From Nematopogon swammerdamellus (Eukaryota; Arthropoda; Insecta; Lepidoptera; Adelidae): a DNA stretch of 64,000 nt. Made by a program: the position numbers and the translations under genes. This document shows, in pieces, positions 32,139 to 42,145 of this stretch. The stretch covers positions 13,849,891 to 13,913,890 of the forward strand of contig OX336349.1 in the NCBI GenBank assembly GCA_946902875.1, written 5' to 3'. The notes under the pieces were generated by a model. The model saw nothing but the letters and a program-made list of their open reading frames with translations, ran no database searches and had not been told where the DNA came from. How positions within the stretch are numbered: the first letter of the stretch is position 1; each line of letters opens with the position of its first letter.

Positions 32139-32425
32139 TTAGTACTAAGCATGTACTCGCTTTATATTTCTTCACTAGATAGATGCAAAGACGAAAATGA
32201 AGAGAACAAAATACGTCCCGACCAGGATTTCAACCTGCAACTCCAGCTTGAGTCGCCAGCACGTTACCAATTCCGCCATTGGGTCGATGACGTATTCACA
32301 CAAATTTTTTTAACAATTGCATCTTCTGTTACAATCCCATATTGAATCTTATGCTGTCGTAACCAAAGTGGTATTTGTCATCGGCACTATAAGTTTTAAT
32401 ATACTAGAAGTTGACTTGAGATTTT
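32139..32425 (-). repeat. tRNA-derived SINE-like repeat (family E)
   Basis: On the minus strand, 'ccaatggcggaattggtaac' and 'gtgctggcgactcaagctgg' are followed by 'caggttgaaatcctggtcgg'. These correspond to the tRNA A box (TGGCGGAATTGG) and B box (GGTTGAAATCC) at tRNA-like spacing. The anticodon stem does not pair well. A second copy lies at 33,830-34,045 with the shared block 'atgctgtcgt.accaaagt.gtatttg'. A third, partly inverted copy is at 34,075-34,193. Confidence 0.6.
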
Positions 32426-32751
32426 TAATATTCTTTTTTTTTTTAGTCAAGCCGGAGTTCCTGGTTCGAATCCTTTGTAATCAAAATCGTATTTATAATC
32501 ACCTAGTATTGGCAAATTATTTTTAATATAGTACACAGATAATAATTAGTCGCATGTGCAAATGGATGTTTGATTAATTTATCGAGAAGTTAAAGTTACC
32601 GAAGTTTTCATAACTCGTTGCATCTTTATGTAGAGAGATGATTATATAGAAAAACAGAGTATAGAGGAATTTAATAATGTATATTAATTTGTAATACAGA
32701 TGGCTGTACAGAATCATACGCTAGGCTGAACATGTGGGTGTGATTTTTTTT

Positions 32752-33075
32752 TTATGTAAACCAGCATGGGTGGCTGTGCCGAGAGATTAATGGTGCAGTC
32801 GACAGAGCCAAAATCACCTCTCCTCGCGAAACCACGCTCAGTTAGGTGCCATGCCAGCAGATTTGCGGAGTGTTGCTAGGCTGTCTAGCCCGGTAATACG
32901 ACGCTTGAAGACACCCAGGTTAAAGGATTCAGGAAATACACTCGCCGGAAGACAGTTCCACACTCTAGCGGTGCGACAAAGAAACGATTTAGAGAACCGA
33001 TGGGTTCTCAAAAGCCCAATGTCAACAACAAAAGGGTGCTGAGTCTCTCTGCGACGAGTCATGCGGAGATAGGAC
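32752..33075 (-). pseudogene. Jockey-like LINE 3' end with SINE B-like tail
   Basis: The minus-strand frame 33,062-32,838 reads 'HRFSKSFLCRTARVWNCLPA' and 'SVFPESFNLGVFKRRI', the terminal conserved block of jockey-type polymerases, and ends with a stop at 32,838. The 3' untranslated part follows: 'gcgtggtttcgcgaggagag' 'gtgattttggctctgtcgac' and 'cagccacccatgctggttta' 'cat' then A9. This tail is alignable with that of SINE B. The remaining frame is intact over 74 codons, but the copy is strongly 5' truncated. Confidence 0.8.
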
Positions 33076-33829
33076 GGGTGGCAGGGAATAAGGGATGTGT
33101 GATTTTATCGATATTTTGTCATCGAAGTTTCGACAAGACGTTGCACCTCTAAAATCTTCCAAATCATTTCAAATTCGCTTGTCAAAGCTTTTAGCACTTC
33201 ACAAATGGGCAACTCCTGTTACTTCTAGACGCTATTTCGGCTCTCCGTAAAACTAGCGGAAAACTGTTATTTTCGCGATCTGCTTTCCCCAGGACAACTT
33301 CTGTCGACGGAGTAGACGTGTTTTGTTTTCGACAAGTTTTGTACTCAACGAAACGACAGTTTTTCGCTACTTCATGGAGCGTATCCACGGAGAAAGTTCG
33401 TCTAAACAGCAGACACGGAAATTTACCAAATACTGAACTTTGAGGTAGTGATTTAGGAGGTCCATTATTTCGAAATCGCCAAGTTTGGCTTTCCAGCTCT
33501 CTTGGGTATACTGCACGAATTAAGGTAAGAACCGGACGCTCCGTGAAGAAAATAGGCTAGTCGATTCGCCTTAACAACACGCAATGTTGACCATATCAGG
33601 AACAGAAAGGCACATTCAGCATGGTTCGTTATAATATTTGTTTTGTCCTGTTCAGCAATTTCAAATAAAGAACCGGACATGAAACATTATAAGTACACTT
33701 TATTGTGTTTCATGTATAGAGCTTTTAGATTTAGACAAACGAAATAACTGTCTTCCGGCGTGTGTGTTTCCCGAATGTCGTATCCATAGGCTAGAGACAG
33801 CCCAGTAAATCTGCTACAGCTGTAACAGA
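33076..33829. other. No gene recognised
   Basis: Frames of 60-71 codons on the minus strand show no family features. The GC content is moderate and no repeat was identified. Confidence 0.35.
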
Positions 33830-34045
33830 AAATCTGCTTGAGCCGCCAGCGCGTTGCCAATTCCGCCACTGGGTCGACAACTTATCTCTCTAAATTTTCG
33901 AACCGTTGCTTGCATGTTCTCCAGTAGGTATGACGCATCTCCTGCGTAGAGTTAACTTGAGCGATTCAATATTGAATATTATGCTGTCGTCACCAAAGTC
34001 GTATTTGGCATCGGACACTAGAAGTTGACTTAGGATTGTTAATAA
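33830..34045 (-). repeat. tRNA-derived SINE-like repeat (family E), copy 2
   Basis: On the minus strand 'ccagtggcggaattggcaac' 'gcgctggcggctcaagcaga' matches the A-box half of 32,196-32,290. The side near 33,965-34,030 matches 32,345-32,420. Confidence 0.6.
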
Positions 34046-34074
34046 TATATATATTTTTTATTTTACTACTAAGC

Positions 34075-34193
34075 ATGTACTCGCTTTTTATATTTCTTCT
34101 TCCTTATCCTGGTCGGGAAGTATTTTTTCTCTTAATTTTCGGCTTTGCATTTATCTAAAGAAGAAATATAAAAAGCGAGTACATGTACTAACA
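34075..34193. repeat. Inverted repeat built from family E ends
   Basis: 'catgtactcgctttttatat' 'ttctt' at 34,074-34,098 is mirrored at 34,161-34,185. The inner part 'cctggtcgggaagtatttt' is the reverse complement of 32,190-32,225. It looks like a family E copy with an extra inverted end. Confidence 0.65.
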
Positions 34194-34659
34194 TAAAAAA
34201 AATAGTAAATCTGCTGTCAAGGCATTTCACTGAGCGTGGTTTTGCGAGGAGAGGTGAATTTGGTTTTTCGGTTTTCATATAAAAAATCTGTATTGGAAGC
34301 TCCGCTCGAGTAAAGTGGAACTAAAAGCAAACTTTTCTCCGACTTTGGACACTCTAGTCCTACTGCTCGAGCCCAATTTACGCCTTAAGGTATAATTTCA
34401 TTGGTGTAACCGCATGTCATTTGATCGGTTCTCGAGTTATCTAAGCTGTAGGTAGGCGTAAACTATTATCTCTCCCATTTATACGAAATAGCGAATAATT
34501 TAACATCCTATAGGTTCACGTAGGTACACCTATAATTTCAGAGTAGATAGGGCAAGTAGGGTAGACCGGACTATTATTATTATGAGGGTACCTGATCAAC
34601 CCGAGGAATATGCTTACATAAGCTAAGCTTGACTGCTTCCAATTTAATTTTATTTATTT

Positions 34660-34960
34660 ATCTTTTTAGGTTTCCGTACCCCTTACGGAAGCCTATTACT
34701 AAGACTTCAACGTCTGTCTGGCTGCCTAGCTGTCGGTCTATCTGTCCGTCCGTCCGTCCGATGGCTGTATCTTTGGAACCGTTATAGCTAGCCGGTTGAA
34801 ATGTTCACAGAATATGTGTTATGTTCACAGAATATGGCGGATATAACAAATAATACAGTTTAAAATTAAGGGGAAAAAACACGTTTCCTGTGTTTTTTTT
34901 TACTTTTTTTTTGTGGTGCGGAAAACTCGATGCGCCAGTCCGACTCGCACTTGGCCAGTT
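34660..34960 (+). repeat. Dispersed repeat with (GTCC)n/(TGTC)n microsatellite (family F)
   Basis: 'aggtttccgtaccccttacg' 'gaagcctattactaagac' is followed by tgtc/gtcc repeats and 'gatggctgtatctttggaac' 'cgttatagctagccggttga'. A close relative is at 50,362-50,600. The class is unknown; it is a common lepidopteran-style interspersed repeat. Confidence 0.6.
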
Positions 34961-34961
34961 T

Positions 34962-35012
34962 TTTTTATGTAATCCGGCATGTGGCTGAGTCATAGAGGCC
35001 ACATGGAGGACA
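34962..35012 (-). repeat. SINE B, last ~50 bases
   Basis: Plus strand: T8, 'atgtaatccggcatgtggct' and 'gagtcatagaggccaca', the SINE B tail in reverse. Confidence 0.65.
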
Positions 35013-35379
35013 ATCTGATTCTGAGACGTTATTGGAAACACGGGCACGGGCTTTTTTTTATGGAAACATAATGGCTAGTCTTAAAAATCATGTTACTTCT
35101 TTCAAACATCCTCCAAAACATTGTTCGTCCTGGTAAAATGAAATTCAATCTAAAATTCAAAGCATCAAATTTGGCAGTTAAAGGGAGTGCGTAACTCATC
35201 CTTATTAAATTTGTTCGGCCAAGAAACAATTCAATTTATTCGCGACGGCTCCCACAGCAGAATGCAAAGTTCCCACCGACCGACGCGACGACGATACCTC
35301 TTCCCCCGGTTCTGAGCTTTCGACCGAGTTTGGGGTTCGGTTGGACTTCCGGAGCGTTCACTAACGCATGCATATTTAT
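35013..35379. other. No gene recognised
   Basis: A short AT-rich stretch and a GC-richer part at 35,240-35,370 ('ccgaccgacgcgacgacgat'). No frame of note. Confidence 0.3.
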
Positions 35380-35660
35380 AACATAACTAGCTTTTGGCCG
35401 CGGCTACGCTCGCGTGAAATTCGGATTTAAAAAGAAGAAAGTTAGTAGACCCGCTACCGTACCTATATTTCGGCGCACGGAACAATTCGGTTTGCATGAG
35501 AGCCACATTTTATATATTCACAATTTTATATAAAGAATATATAGCCTATCCTTTGTCTCGTATAGTTAAATGTGCTTGTACTAAGTTTTATGGAATTCGG
35601 ATAATCGCTTTAAGAGTTATGGAGTAACATACATAGATACATACATACAGATATATTTCT
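35380..35660 (+). repeat. Lepidopteran-style interspersed repeat
   Basis: 'actagcttttggccgcggct' 'acgctcgcgtgaaattcgg' followed by 'atatagcctatcctttgtct' and a terminal 'acatacatagatacatacat' run. I recall this type of block as frequent in moth and butterfly DNA. It does not encode a protein. Confidence 0.55.
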
Positions 35661-35811
35661 AAAAATCGTAAATTTAGTTTTAGTATCATACTCGTACATA
35701 CGAGTCTAAAAACGCAGTATTTCATAAAACAAAGTAACTTACTCCATCACCATCCCTTACATATCTATTATTAGTATTGATGATATTATGCTTTACACCT
35801 GATACAGGATG

Positions 35812-35991
35812 TTCTATCTCACGAAGTCCGTTTGGCTCTGGTTGTGACGTCTACTGATTAGCGCGCTTGTGCGTGTTGTGTGCGTGGAGCGCGTCGCGAT
35901 CGTGAAGTGCTCTGGAGGTTACGCACACTGAATCAATGTGCATGTGCACGCCTGACAACATTCATAGCCAAACGGACTTCGTGAGATAGAA
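35812..35991. mobile_element. MITE with 26-bp perfect terminal inverted repeats
   Basis: The left end 'ttctatctcacgaagtccgt' 'ttggct' (35,812-35,837) is exactly mirrored at 35,966-35,991. The interior is GT/GC-rich and contains palindromes such as 'tgcatgtgca'. The element is 180 bp without a coding frame. No clear target duplication was found. Confidence 0.8.
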
Positions 35992-36013
35992 TATCGGTAC
36001 ATACATAACCACA

Positions 36014-36080
36014 CACGCTGTATCCCGACGATAGGGGTAAGCAGAGCAATCGATGTTGTGCTGCAAGTACTCAGTCAAAG
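36014..36080 (-). repeat. Family D fragment
   Basis: 'cgctgtatcccgacgatagg' 'ggtaagcagagcaatcgatg' 'ttgtgctgca' is the reverse of the family D 3' end. Confidence 0.5.
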
Positions 36081-36537
36081 GATATAATTAGTTATGAATA
36101 ACATTTATTTCCGCGTTCTTTCCAAATAGATATAACAACATTCACCCTTTCGAATTCCTCGCCCTAAGACTACATCTGTTCGCGGTAATACGCTCGTTGC
36201 CATCTCGCCTATTCGCAGTGCCGTCACGTCTGTTGGCCGCTCGGAATCTCATCAAGGAGGTCCTCCCGCGTGCGGTGGTGCACGCCCCAGGATACAAGCC
36301 GCTCTAATTATTATGAGGCCGGAGGTAATACGAAGGCTCTGTTTAGCCTACCGAGCAGTTGCGATGAGAGTGGTGAAAAGGAGAGGTTTTGGGAATTTTA
36401 TACATATCTTAAATAAAAAACGTATTTACCAGATAAACGAATCTAGTCAGGAGCGATAAAGGTAAATAGGACTGAGTTTTAGTTTTCGGTTTACATGCAC
36501 CTAGAAAAAAAATCTTAAACATAAAAATCTCAAACAT
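36081..36537. other. No gene recognised
   Basis: 36,140-36,310 is GC-richer with short runs like 'ctacatctgttcgcgg', but the frames are short and not recognised. Confidence 0.3.
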
Positions 36538-36614
36538 CGTTGATTTCTCTTGTGAGAGGTCCGAGTTTAATACGATAGGTATTAAACTTGGACCTCTCAC
36601 AAGAGAAATCAACG
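36538..36614. ncRNA. Candidate small-RNA hairpin, 36-bp stem
   Basis: 'cgttgatttctcttgtgaga' 'ggtccgagtttaatac' is mirrored after a 5-nt loop ('gatag'). The single mismatch (G at the 'ccgag' position opposite T in 'cttgg') is a G-U wobble in RNA, so a transcript pairs along its whole length. The 77-nt size fits a pre-miRNA, although a perfect stem is also typical of a tiny MITE. Either strand could be the transcript, but the wobble only pairs as plus-strand RNA. Confidence 0.5.
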
Positions 36615-37110
36615 GCCAGAATTGTTGATGTTTTTACCATGACGCTCTACGAAAATCGTGCAGTTACTTCATACACTTAAGAGTAAATATATTTTCAAAA
36701 CAGCGCTCTTGGCGAACAACCAAACGACCTTTTCTGACACCACAGCCTGTTTCACACCACCCCAGAGATATTCGCTCCGCGGGTTAGCGCCGACCTCTTA
36801 ACGCCAAACAAACTCAAATAGCACTCGATCCAGCAAAGGAATATTGCTTCTATTCCAAACGGCACAAAGACTACAATGCCTTGTCGATATTTTTTGCTAA
36901 AGCGATAAAAAGTGTAAAGAATTAATCGGTCGTGCTCTGTCCAGAGTCCTATTAGCAGTTCCGAAGAGCAGAATTTATTCGAAAATGCTTAATATATTTT
37001 GAGTCTAAACGCAGAGGAATAAGGATCATACTTGATAGACAACAATCGGCTTTCTGGTTACTTGAGCATGAATTTGCGTTATTGGAGGTGACATGACGAT
37101 TTTTGCAACT
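36615..37110. other. No gene recognised
   Basis: AT-rich intergenic sequence with no long frame. Confidence 0.35.
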
Positions 37111-37189
37111 GTCTTTTAGGGTTCCGTGGCAATAGTTTGCTTGTCTCTTAGTCAGTTGAGTTTTATTAGGTTCCCTGGCCCCTTACAAG

Positions 37190-37412
37190 GTGGTTGGCTC
37201 AAATTGTAGCCGACTGGTTTGATACCATAGTACTTGATGGCCGCATAGCAGCCACGGCTATGTTGTATGCACTCCAGTCCAGTATAGCCAGCAATACAAA
37301 GGGAAGTCCCCGGTTATGGTAGCTACGTTCTGAGAGGTGATATTGGCTGGTCGGAGCAAGTGCTTTGGTCCCTGCAACTCTGTCACCCATACAGGATTAC
37401 ATCAAACTTTTT
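37190..37412 (+). repeat. SINE B copy
   Basis: 'ccttacaaggtggttggctc', 'aaattgtagccgactggttt', 'gatggccgcatagcagcc', 'ccagtccagtatagccagca', 'gtgatattggctggtcggag' and 'cacccatacaggattacatc'. It is nearly full length compared with 58,728-58,950. The tail is 'aaactttttt' in place of pure A. Confidence 0.8.
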
Positions 37413-37429
37413 TTGTTCAGTAGATTCAG

Positions 37430-37545
37430 AGAAAATAAGATGCGACAGACAGACAGACAGACACGAGAGTGATCTTGTTAGGGTTCCGATTTTTCCTCAT
37501 TTGAGGTAGGGAACGCTAAAAAACGGCCAAGTGCAAGTCGGACTT
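37430..37545. repeat. Family F-type repeat with (CAGA)n
   Basis: 'gattcagagaaaataagatg', (cagacaga)n at 37,444-37,462, 'gtgatcttgttagggttccg' and 'aaaaacggccaagtgcaagt'. The same arrangement is at 53,110-53,225. Confidence 0.55.
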
Positions 37546-37739
37546 GCGCACCGAGTCTTATGTACCACCAAGTAATTGGCCTATTTTTACTATTTGTTGA
37601 TTTACTTTAGACTCTATAATAATCACCCCAAGTTTTACATTTGCATGTATTGCCGTTTTTTCGGCATAAAAAAACACGTTTTTTCTATGTGGATAATTTT
37701 TTACACCATAATAAATAACACATGTACACATATTCTCTG

Positions 37740-37895
37740 AAAATTTCTACCGGCTACCTATTACGGTTCAAAAGATACATCCCTTTCAAGCCCGCTTTCA
37801 AGACAGGACAGATGGACGGACAGACAGACAGACAGACGACGTAGGCTTAGTAATGGGGTCCCCAAGAACCTTGGGCGTCCCGTACGGTACGGGTT
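37740..37895. repeat. Family F-type repeat with (GACA)n
   Basis: 'tgaaaatttctaccggctac' 'ctattacggttcaaaagata' then (gacagaca)n at 37,802-37,838 and 'gtccccaagaaccttgggcg'. A short related block lies at 24,055-24,118. Confidence 0.55.
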
Positions 37896-38380
37896 AAAAT
37901 TAAAAAAAAGGTTAAAATTATAGATATTAGAAATAGAGTAGTTAGTGGAGTTTCTATCCCACTTCTTCAGATTTAGTAAATGCAAACATCCCATCTCTCG
38001 AAAACTACTATTTAATTAATTTATATGTTATTTGCACCAATACAAATTGATAATAATATAAAATATCTATAACGGGATATGATCGAACGATTACTAAATA
38101 AATCGGTTATTTGAACATCGTTGTCGTAATTTGCCCCAGAAATGTTATTGTTTTTGTTTCTCCTTTGATCGATAACTTAAAACCGCCGACCCAATTACCT
38201 TTAACTTTTCCTTTCAACGTTCTCCGCCCACCACCTCCTTTGACTTTGAAATTGAAAACCTTGTGGCACTAATTAATCGACAAATTGTGGAATATGATAG
38301 GCTCAGGAAGGAATATTCAAGAAAGGAGTAAAGCAATAAGAAGAAGAACATAGAGATGTCTGAAAGTAAAAAAAAACGGT
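37896..38380. other. AT-rich stretch, no gene recognised
   Basis: No coding signal. The 3' part runs into a 'ggtcaagtgcgagtcgaactcgcgtg' family-F-like edge at 38,378-38,403. Confidence 0.35.
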
Positions 38381-38509
38381 CAAGTGCGAGTCGAACTCGC
38401 GTGAAGAGGGTTCCGTACCATACCGTTCTCTGTGAGAACTTTAGGACGTAGAATTTTCGATGAGGTTTTCCTGTAATTTATAAGAGAGGACCAATATTCT
38501 ACGTGGAAA

Positions 38510-38890
38510 CTGTTATGGAAACTGACACGGTTGGCTACATCACCTACAACATCCGTAATGTCAGCCCATAACACCGGGTGAACTAGGTGCCAGGTCAGTG
38601 CTTCCCCTCGATCGTGCCGGCTACACTGAACTGGACGGAAAGCGCAAACTATTTACATAGCCGTTTCGACCGACTTTTCATTCAGTGCGGTGGTATCAAC
38701 CCGGGCGGGTTGTACCCTACCACCGAGTAAGGTAGGAAGGGAAGGGACCTACAGTTTTACGTGGAATCCGAACTACGGTCAGCCTCCAACGGTCGAGCGG
38801 TCATCCAACCAAATACTGACCGCGCCCAGCGTTGCTTAACAATCAATAGCAAGCGTCGACTGTCTGCACCACTGAGCTATCGAGGCTGAC
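38510..38890 (-). repeat. SINE A, most complete copy, with chimeric tRNA/5S-like head
   Basis: On the minus strand the element starts at 38,890 with 'gtcagcctcgatagctcagt' 'ggtgcagacag', containing the tRNA A box TAGCTCAGTGGT (38,869-38,880). Next come 'gttaagcaacgctgggcgcg' and 'gtcagtatttggttggatga' 'ccgc' (38,797-38,840), which align with the A box and C box of the 5S rRNA internal promoter. A B-box-like 'gttcggattcc' follows at about 38,765-38,775. The SINE A body then runs to 'gtcagtttccat' at about 38,518. Pol III transcription is inferred from these boxes. The family is non-coding. Confidence 0.8.
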
Positions 38891-39829
38891 AATAATAACA
38901 ATATTAAGTACATACACTACAGTCAACAGTCATTTAAACATATTATACGTAATAAAGTACCTAACTGTAAATATAACTAAAATAAATAAGAAATTAAATA
39001 TAATTATATTTTTGTAAGGTTTTTGAATATTAATTTTAGATTAGTTTTAGTTTTAGTGTATTAGTGTATAGTTGTATTTTGTATTACTGTTATGTGATTT
39101 AATATATAGTGTATAATCGAGATACTTGAAGTATCAAATTGTCAATGGACTAAAAATAGTTCAAATATATCAAAATCGGGGTTATAACCAAGGATTATAA
39201 TCCTTGAAATAAAATAAGGAAAACAAAATAAAAACTTAGCATAATACTAAATTTTAATAAGTTCATTGAAATAATAAAAAAAATTAAGGCGCTCTTGTCA
39301 AAATAATTAAAACATAATAAAATTTATGGACCATTATTGCGACCCTTTTTCCCATTCAATGAAAGGTTCTGAAAGTCCTTAGTCGCCGTTCCGCAGAGCT
39401 GCAGGTGTTGGGTTTAACTCGAGCCGCCTAAATTACAAGCATTCACAATTACCCATTTCAGCGGACTAAAAATTATACTTCTCTTGAAACGAACACATTC
39501 ATTATTTCAATTAAAATAAGACCACTCGTTATCCTCTTTGCAGCATTGGTAAATAATCCTTTTAGACAACTTTCGACAATTTAGTGCTCTCTAGCTAAAC
39601 GAGCATAATGTAATTTAGGTTTGTATTTTAATCGAGATACTCATAATCTAGATTAGAAAGATTAATGAGGGGTTTTGCAAAGCGATCAAGCTTAGGTTAA
39701 AATTGTTTTTTTTTTCAACCTCATATTTCAAAAGTTTTAACCACTGGTACCTACGGTTTTTTGTGTCAGATTTATTAAATTAATTGAAAAGGTATATTTA
39801 TAAAAAGGTATTACGATAAGGTAAGGTAT
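38891..39829. other. AT-rich stretch, no gene recognised
   Basis: About 940 bp with no long frame. An 18-bp palindrome 'caaggattataatccttg' lies at 39,189-39,206. Confidence 0.4.
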
Positions 39830-40330
39830 GGTGGAGTGCTGGCCCCTTCACTTATGTAAGGGAGTGAAAGTTGGGCATGGCAGACGAAGCATGAAAGCAG
39901 GATTAATGCTGTGGAAATGCGCGCGTTGAGGAGTATGTGTGGAGTTACAATCAAAGATAGATTGAGAAATAGTGTAGTGCGAGAGCGCTGTGGGCTGAAA
40001 GAAGATATAGTGACAAAGATTGAGAAAGGGATGCTTCGGTGGTTCGGTCATGTTGGAAGAATGGATGATAGGAGACTAACGAAATAAATTTATGAAGCAA
40101 ATGTGAGTGGAAGAGTCGGGAAGGGTCGCCCTAGACGCACGTACCTGGACCAGATCGGGCATGTGCTCAAAAAGGGGCAATAAGTGCTTAGTACCCGTAA
40201 CCGACGAGCATGCATGAAGAACATTATGGGAGTGGAAGAGGCGGCAGAGGTGTGTCAGGCAGGATCGTGGCACGTAGAGATCCGGTGTCTCTGCCTACCG
40301 CACCGGGAAACAGGCGTGACGCTATGTATA
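39830..40330 (+). pseudogene. RTE-like LINE, C-terminal remnant
   Basis: In one plus frame the sequence reads 'ESWAWQTKHESRINAVEMRA', 'LRSMCGVTIKDRLRNSVVRE', 'RCGLKEDIVTKIEKGMLRWF' and 'GHVGRMDDRRLTK' before a stop near 40,085. It continues as '[20 protein letters not shown]' 'KKGQ' and, after a stop and frame change, 'STRNRRACMKNIMGVEEAAE'. This order is the conserved C-terminal end of RTE-type (BovB-related) reverse transcriptases that I know from insects. The RT catalytic domain is absent and stops interrupt the frame, so it is a 5'-truncated dead copy. The 3' end continues to about 40,325. Confidence 0.85.
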
Positions 40331-40640
40331 TATCATATTGCGATTATAGTACGTCGTCCTTTACCCAGAACACAGGAGTTCCTATGTAACATCGTTTAAA
40401 CCCTAGCCTAGGAACATGCTAGAACTGCTACGGATGCCAAACTTTGAAACTCCCATATATTTCTAAACCATAACCAAAACGTTGTCTCGAATAATTACTT
40501 TAGAAACATTTCTAGATCCACTATCCAAACATTTAAATTGAGATAGTGTCAGAGCACCGCCGCCGGCCGGGGCGAGTAACGTTATTATCAACTAAATTAA
40601 TTTTCTACATCCTGTCCTGAGTATATACATACCTACCTAT
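40331..40640. other. No gene recognised
   Basis: Short intergenic spacer. A GC patch 'accgccgccggccggggcga' lies at 40,556-40,575. Confidence 0.3.
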
Positions 40641-40648
40641 AACAAACA

Positions 40649-40900
40649 ATGGTTGACTTCAAACGAAAAAGGGAAGCTATTGTAGAAAGGGTTATTTTAT
40701 TTGAGGACGGAGAATCGCTGGGGGCTAATTTTGAAAACTATCTGAAACGGCAGGACAGGCGCGCTAGGGTCCGAGAAGGATACATACTGTGCATCGAACA
40801 AGTTATTCAAAACGTTATATCTATGGGACATAATCCGTCGAACAGAGGAAGATTTATTATACAAACACACAAACACCGTACACAAGAAAAAACAACATGA
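40649..40900 (+). CDS. Unrecognised 83-codon open frame
   Basis: Starts 'MVDFKRKREAIVERVILFED' and is charged (many K, R, E) with a balanced composition up to about residue 67. The end is Q/T/K-rich and leads into 'acaacaacaacaac' simple sequence. Upstream 'caaacaatgg' is a fair insect start context. I do not recognise a family. It could be a small host gene, one exon, or a leftover of a mobile element. No splice signals or paralogue were found in the window. Confidence 0.25.
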   Translation: MVDFKRKREAIVERVILFEDGESLGANFENYLKRQDRRARVREGYILCIEQVIQNVISMGHNPSNRGRFIIQTHKHRTQEKTT

Positions 40901-41009
40901 ATAAACAACAACAACAACAAAATAACAATAGCAAGGCGTGCATAAAGACATTTTAAATACGAGTTTAAGTGTATTTCTGTCTCACTTGTGTCCTAACGGA
41001 CTTTATTAA

Positions 41010-41460
41010 CATGGGTCGGACCCCAATCGACATGCGCCGCCCCGCCTCCGCCGCGCCGCCTCCTGGCTTCAGAAGCGGCGCGGCGTCGGCACAGACACAG
41101 ATTACTTAATAGTTACTTCGTAACAGATAAATCACTCCATAGAAAAAGATCCATTCCTTCGGCTTTAATAGCCTACTGTTTCACGTCGCCAATCGCTGCG
41201 TGCGAAAATGTACCCAAACGATCGAGTGTAAAGTGATTATTGCTTTGCAGCTGCGCGCAGTTGCGTGGACCAGCGTGTAGGTATGCTTCGCGCGGCTGAC
41301 GAATTTCCATTGAATTAGACCGCCGCCGGCGGCGGCGGCCCACCAGGCGGAAGATAGTTAGCGCGCGCTAGACACGCGCGCCCTGACATACATAGAGTGC
41401 GTGAGGCCTGACGCAGGCCTCGTGGCACGTCTCGCCTCACCCGGCACCAGATTAAATCGA
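41010..41460. promoter_or_regulatory. CpG-rich block, candidate promoter or first-exon region
   Basis: Against an AT-rich background this block is dense in CG dinucleotides ('cgccgccccgcctccgccgc', 'gccgccgccggcggcggcgg', 'gttagcgcgcgctagacacg'). It contains strong local inverted repeats, for example 'gccgccgccggcggcggc'. No long frame crosses it. It could be a host promoter or 5' untranslated region, but no gene start is identified. Confidence 0.3.
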
Positions 41461-42035
41461 TGTATCATAGGAATCTCACACGTCACCGGCAATTTCAACA
41501 TTTATCCACTAGCGGCGCGGACTCTCACTTGTATTACGTAATTCAGAATTTCTGGGAACATTTTGTGCCTAATTTGAAATTAGATATTTATATACCTAGT
41601 ATGAGTTACCTACGGATGAAACGACTATACCGAGCTTCTCATTGTGAAATATTTTGTTGTCCGTACGTGAAAGAGGTGTCATGGGGTCGGATACGTAGTA
41701 CGTGATTCCAACCTGTAGGTGCAATGATTTCATTTCAGTATGCGAATATCGCCTTTGCACTTTACCCTGTGTATGTTGTGTACATTTTTTCCGGAACAAT
41801 GAAGAATTTGTTTCTCTATTACTCCTTAACATTTGAGAAAATTGTAACTGTTTTGAATGTATCATTCATATTCAGATATTATTTCGCCATTTGTTTTTGT
41901 TCCGTTTAGCAATGCAATCTTTATGGAAGAACCGGGCACGGAATCTTAGAGCTCTTATTTTAAATATTGACTTACATACTATATTCACCTCCAGTAAGGG
42001 ACCCAAGAGAGAACCCCCTCCCCCCCCTACCTAGT
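41461..42035. other. No gene recognised
   Basis: Short frames of 61-89 codons on either strand overlap each other and show no family features. Confidence 0.35.
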
Positions 42036-42039
42036 AACG

Positions 42040-42145
42040 TCTTGGGTTCTTCAAGGGGGCGTAAATAAATAGGTAGCTATCAGACGGGCGTGGCATACGC
42101 AACGCGTCCCCTAACAACCGAACGTTCATGGGCGTCGTTATTGCA
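42040..42145 (+). repeat. Jockey-like LINE 3' end, diverged
   Basis: 'gggttcttcaagggggcgta' then 'cagacgggcgtggcatacgc', 'ccgaacgttcatgggcgtcg'. It matches 1,795-1,890 with several changes. Confidence 0.6.

Noticed and set aside
38797..38840. Functional 5S rRNA gene
   Set aside because: Only the internal promoter-like part resembles 5S rRNA. The 5' and 3' arms needed for the folded rRNA are missing, and the piece recurs within SINE copies.
39189..39206. 18-bp AT-rich palindrome caaggattataatccttg
   Set aside because: An AT-rich palindrome of this size can occur by chance in such sequence, and it has no repeated partner in the window.
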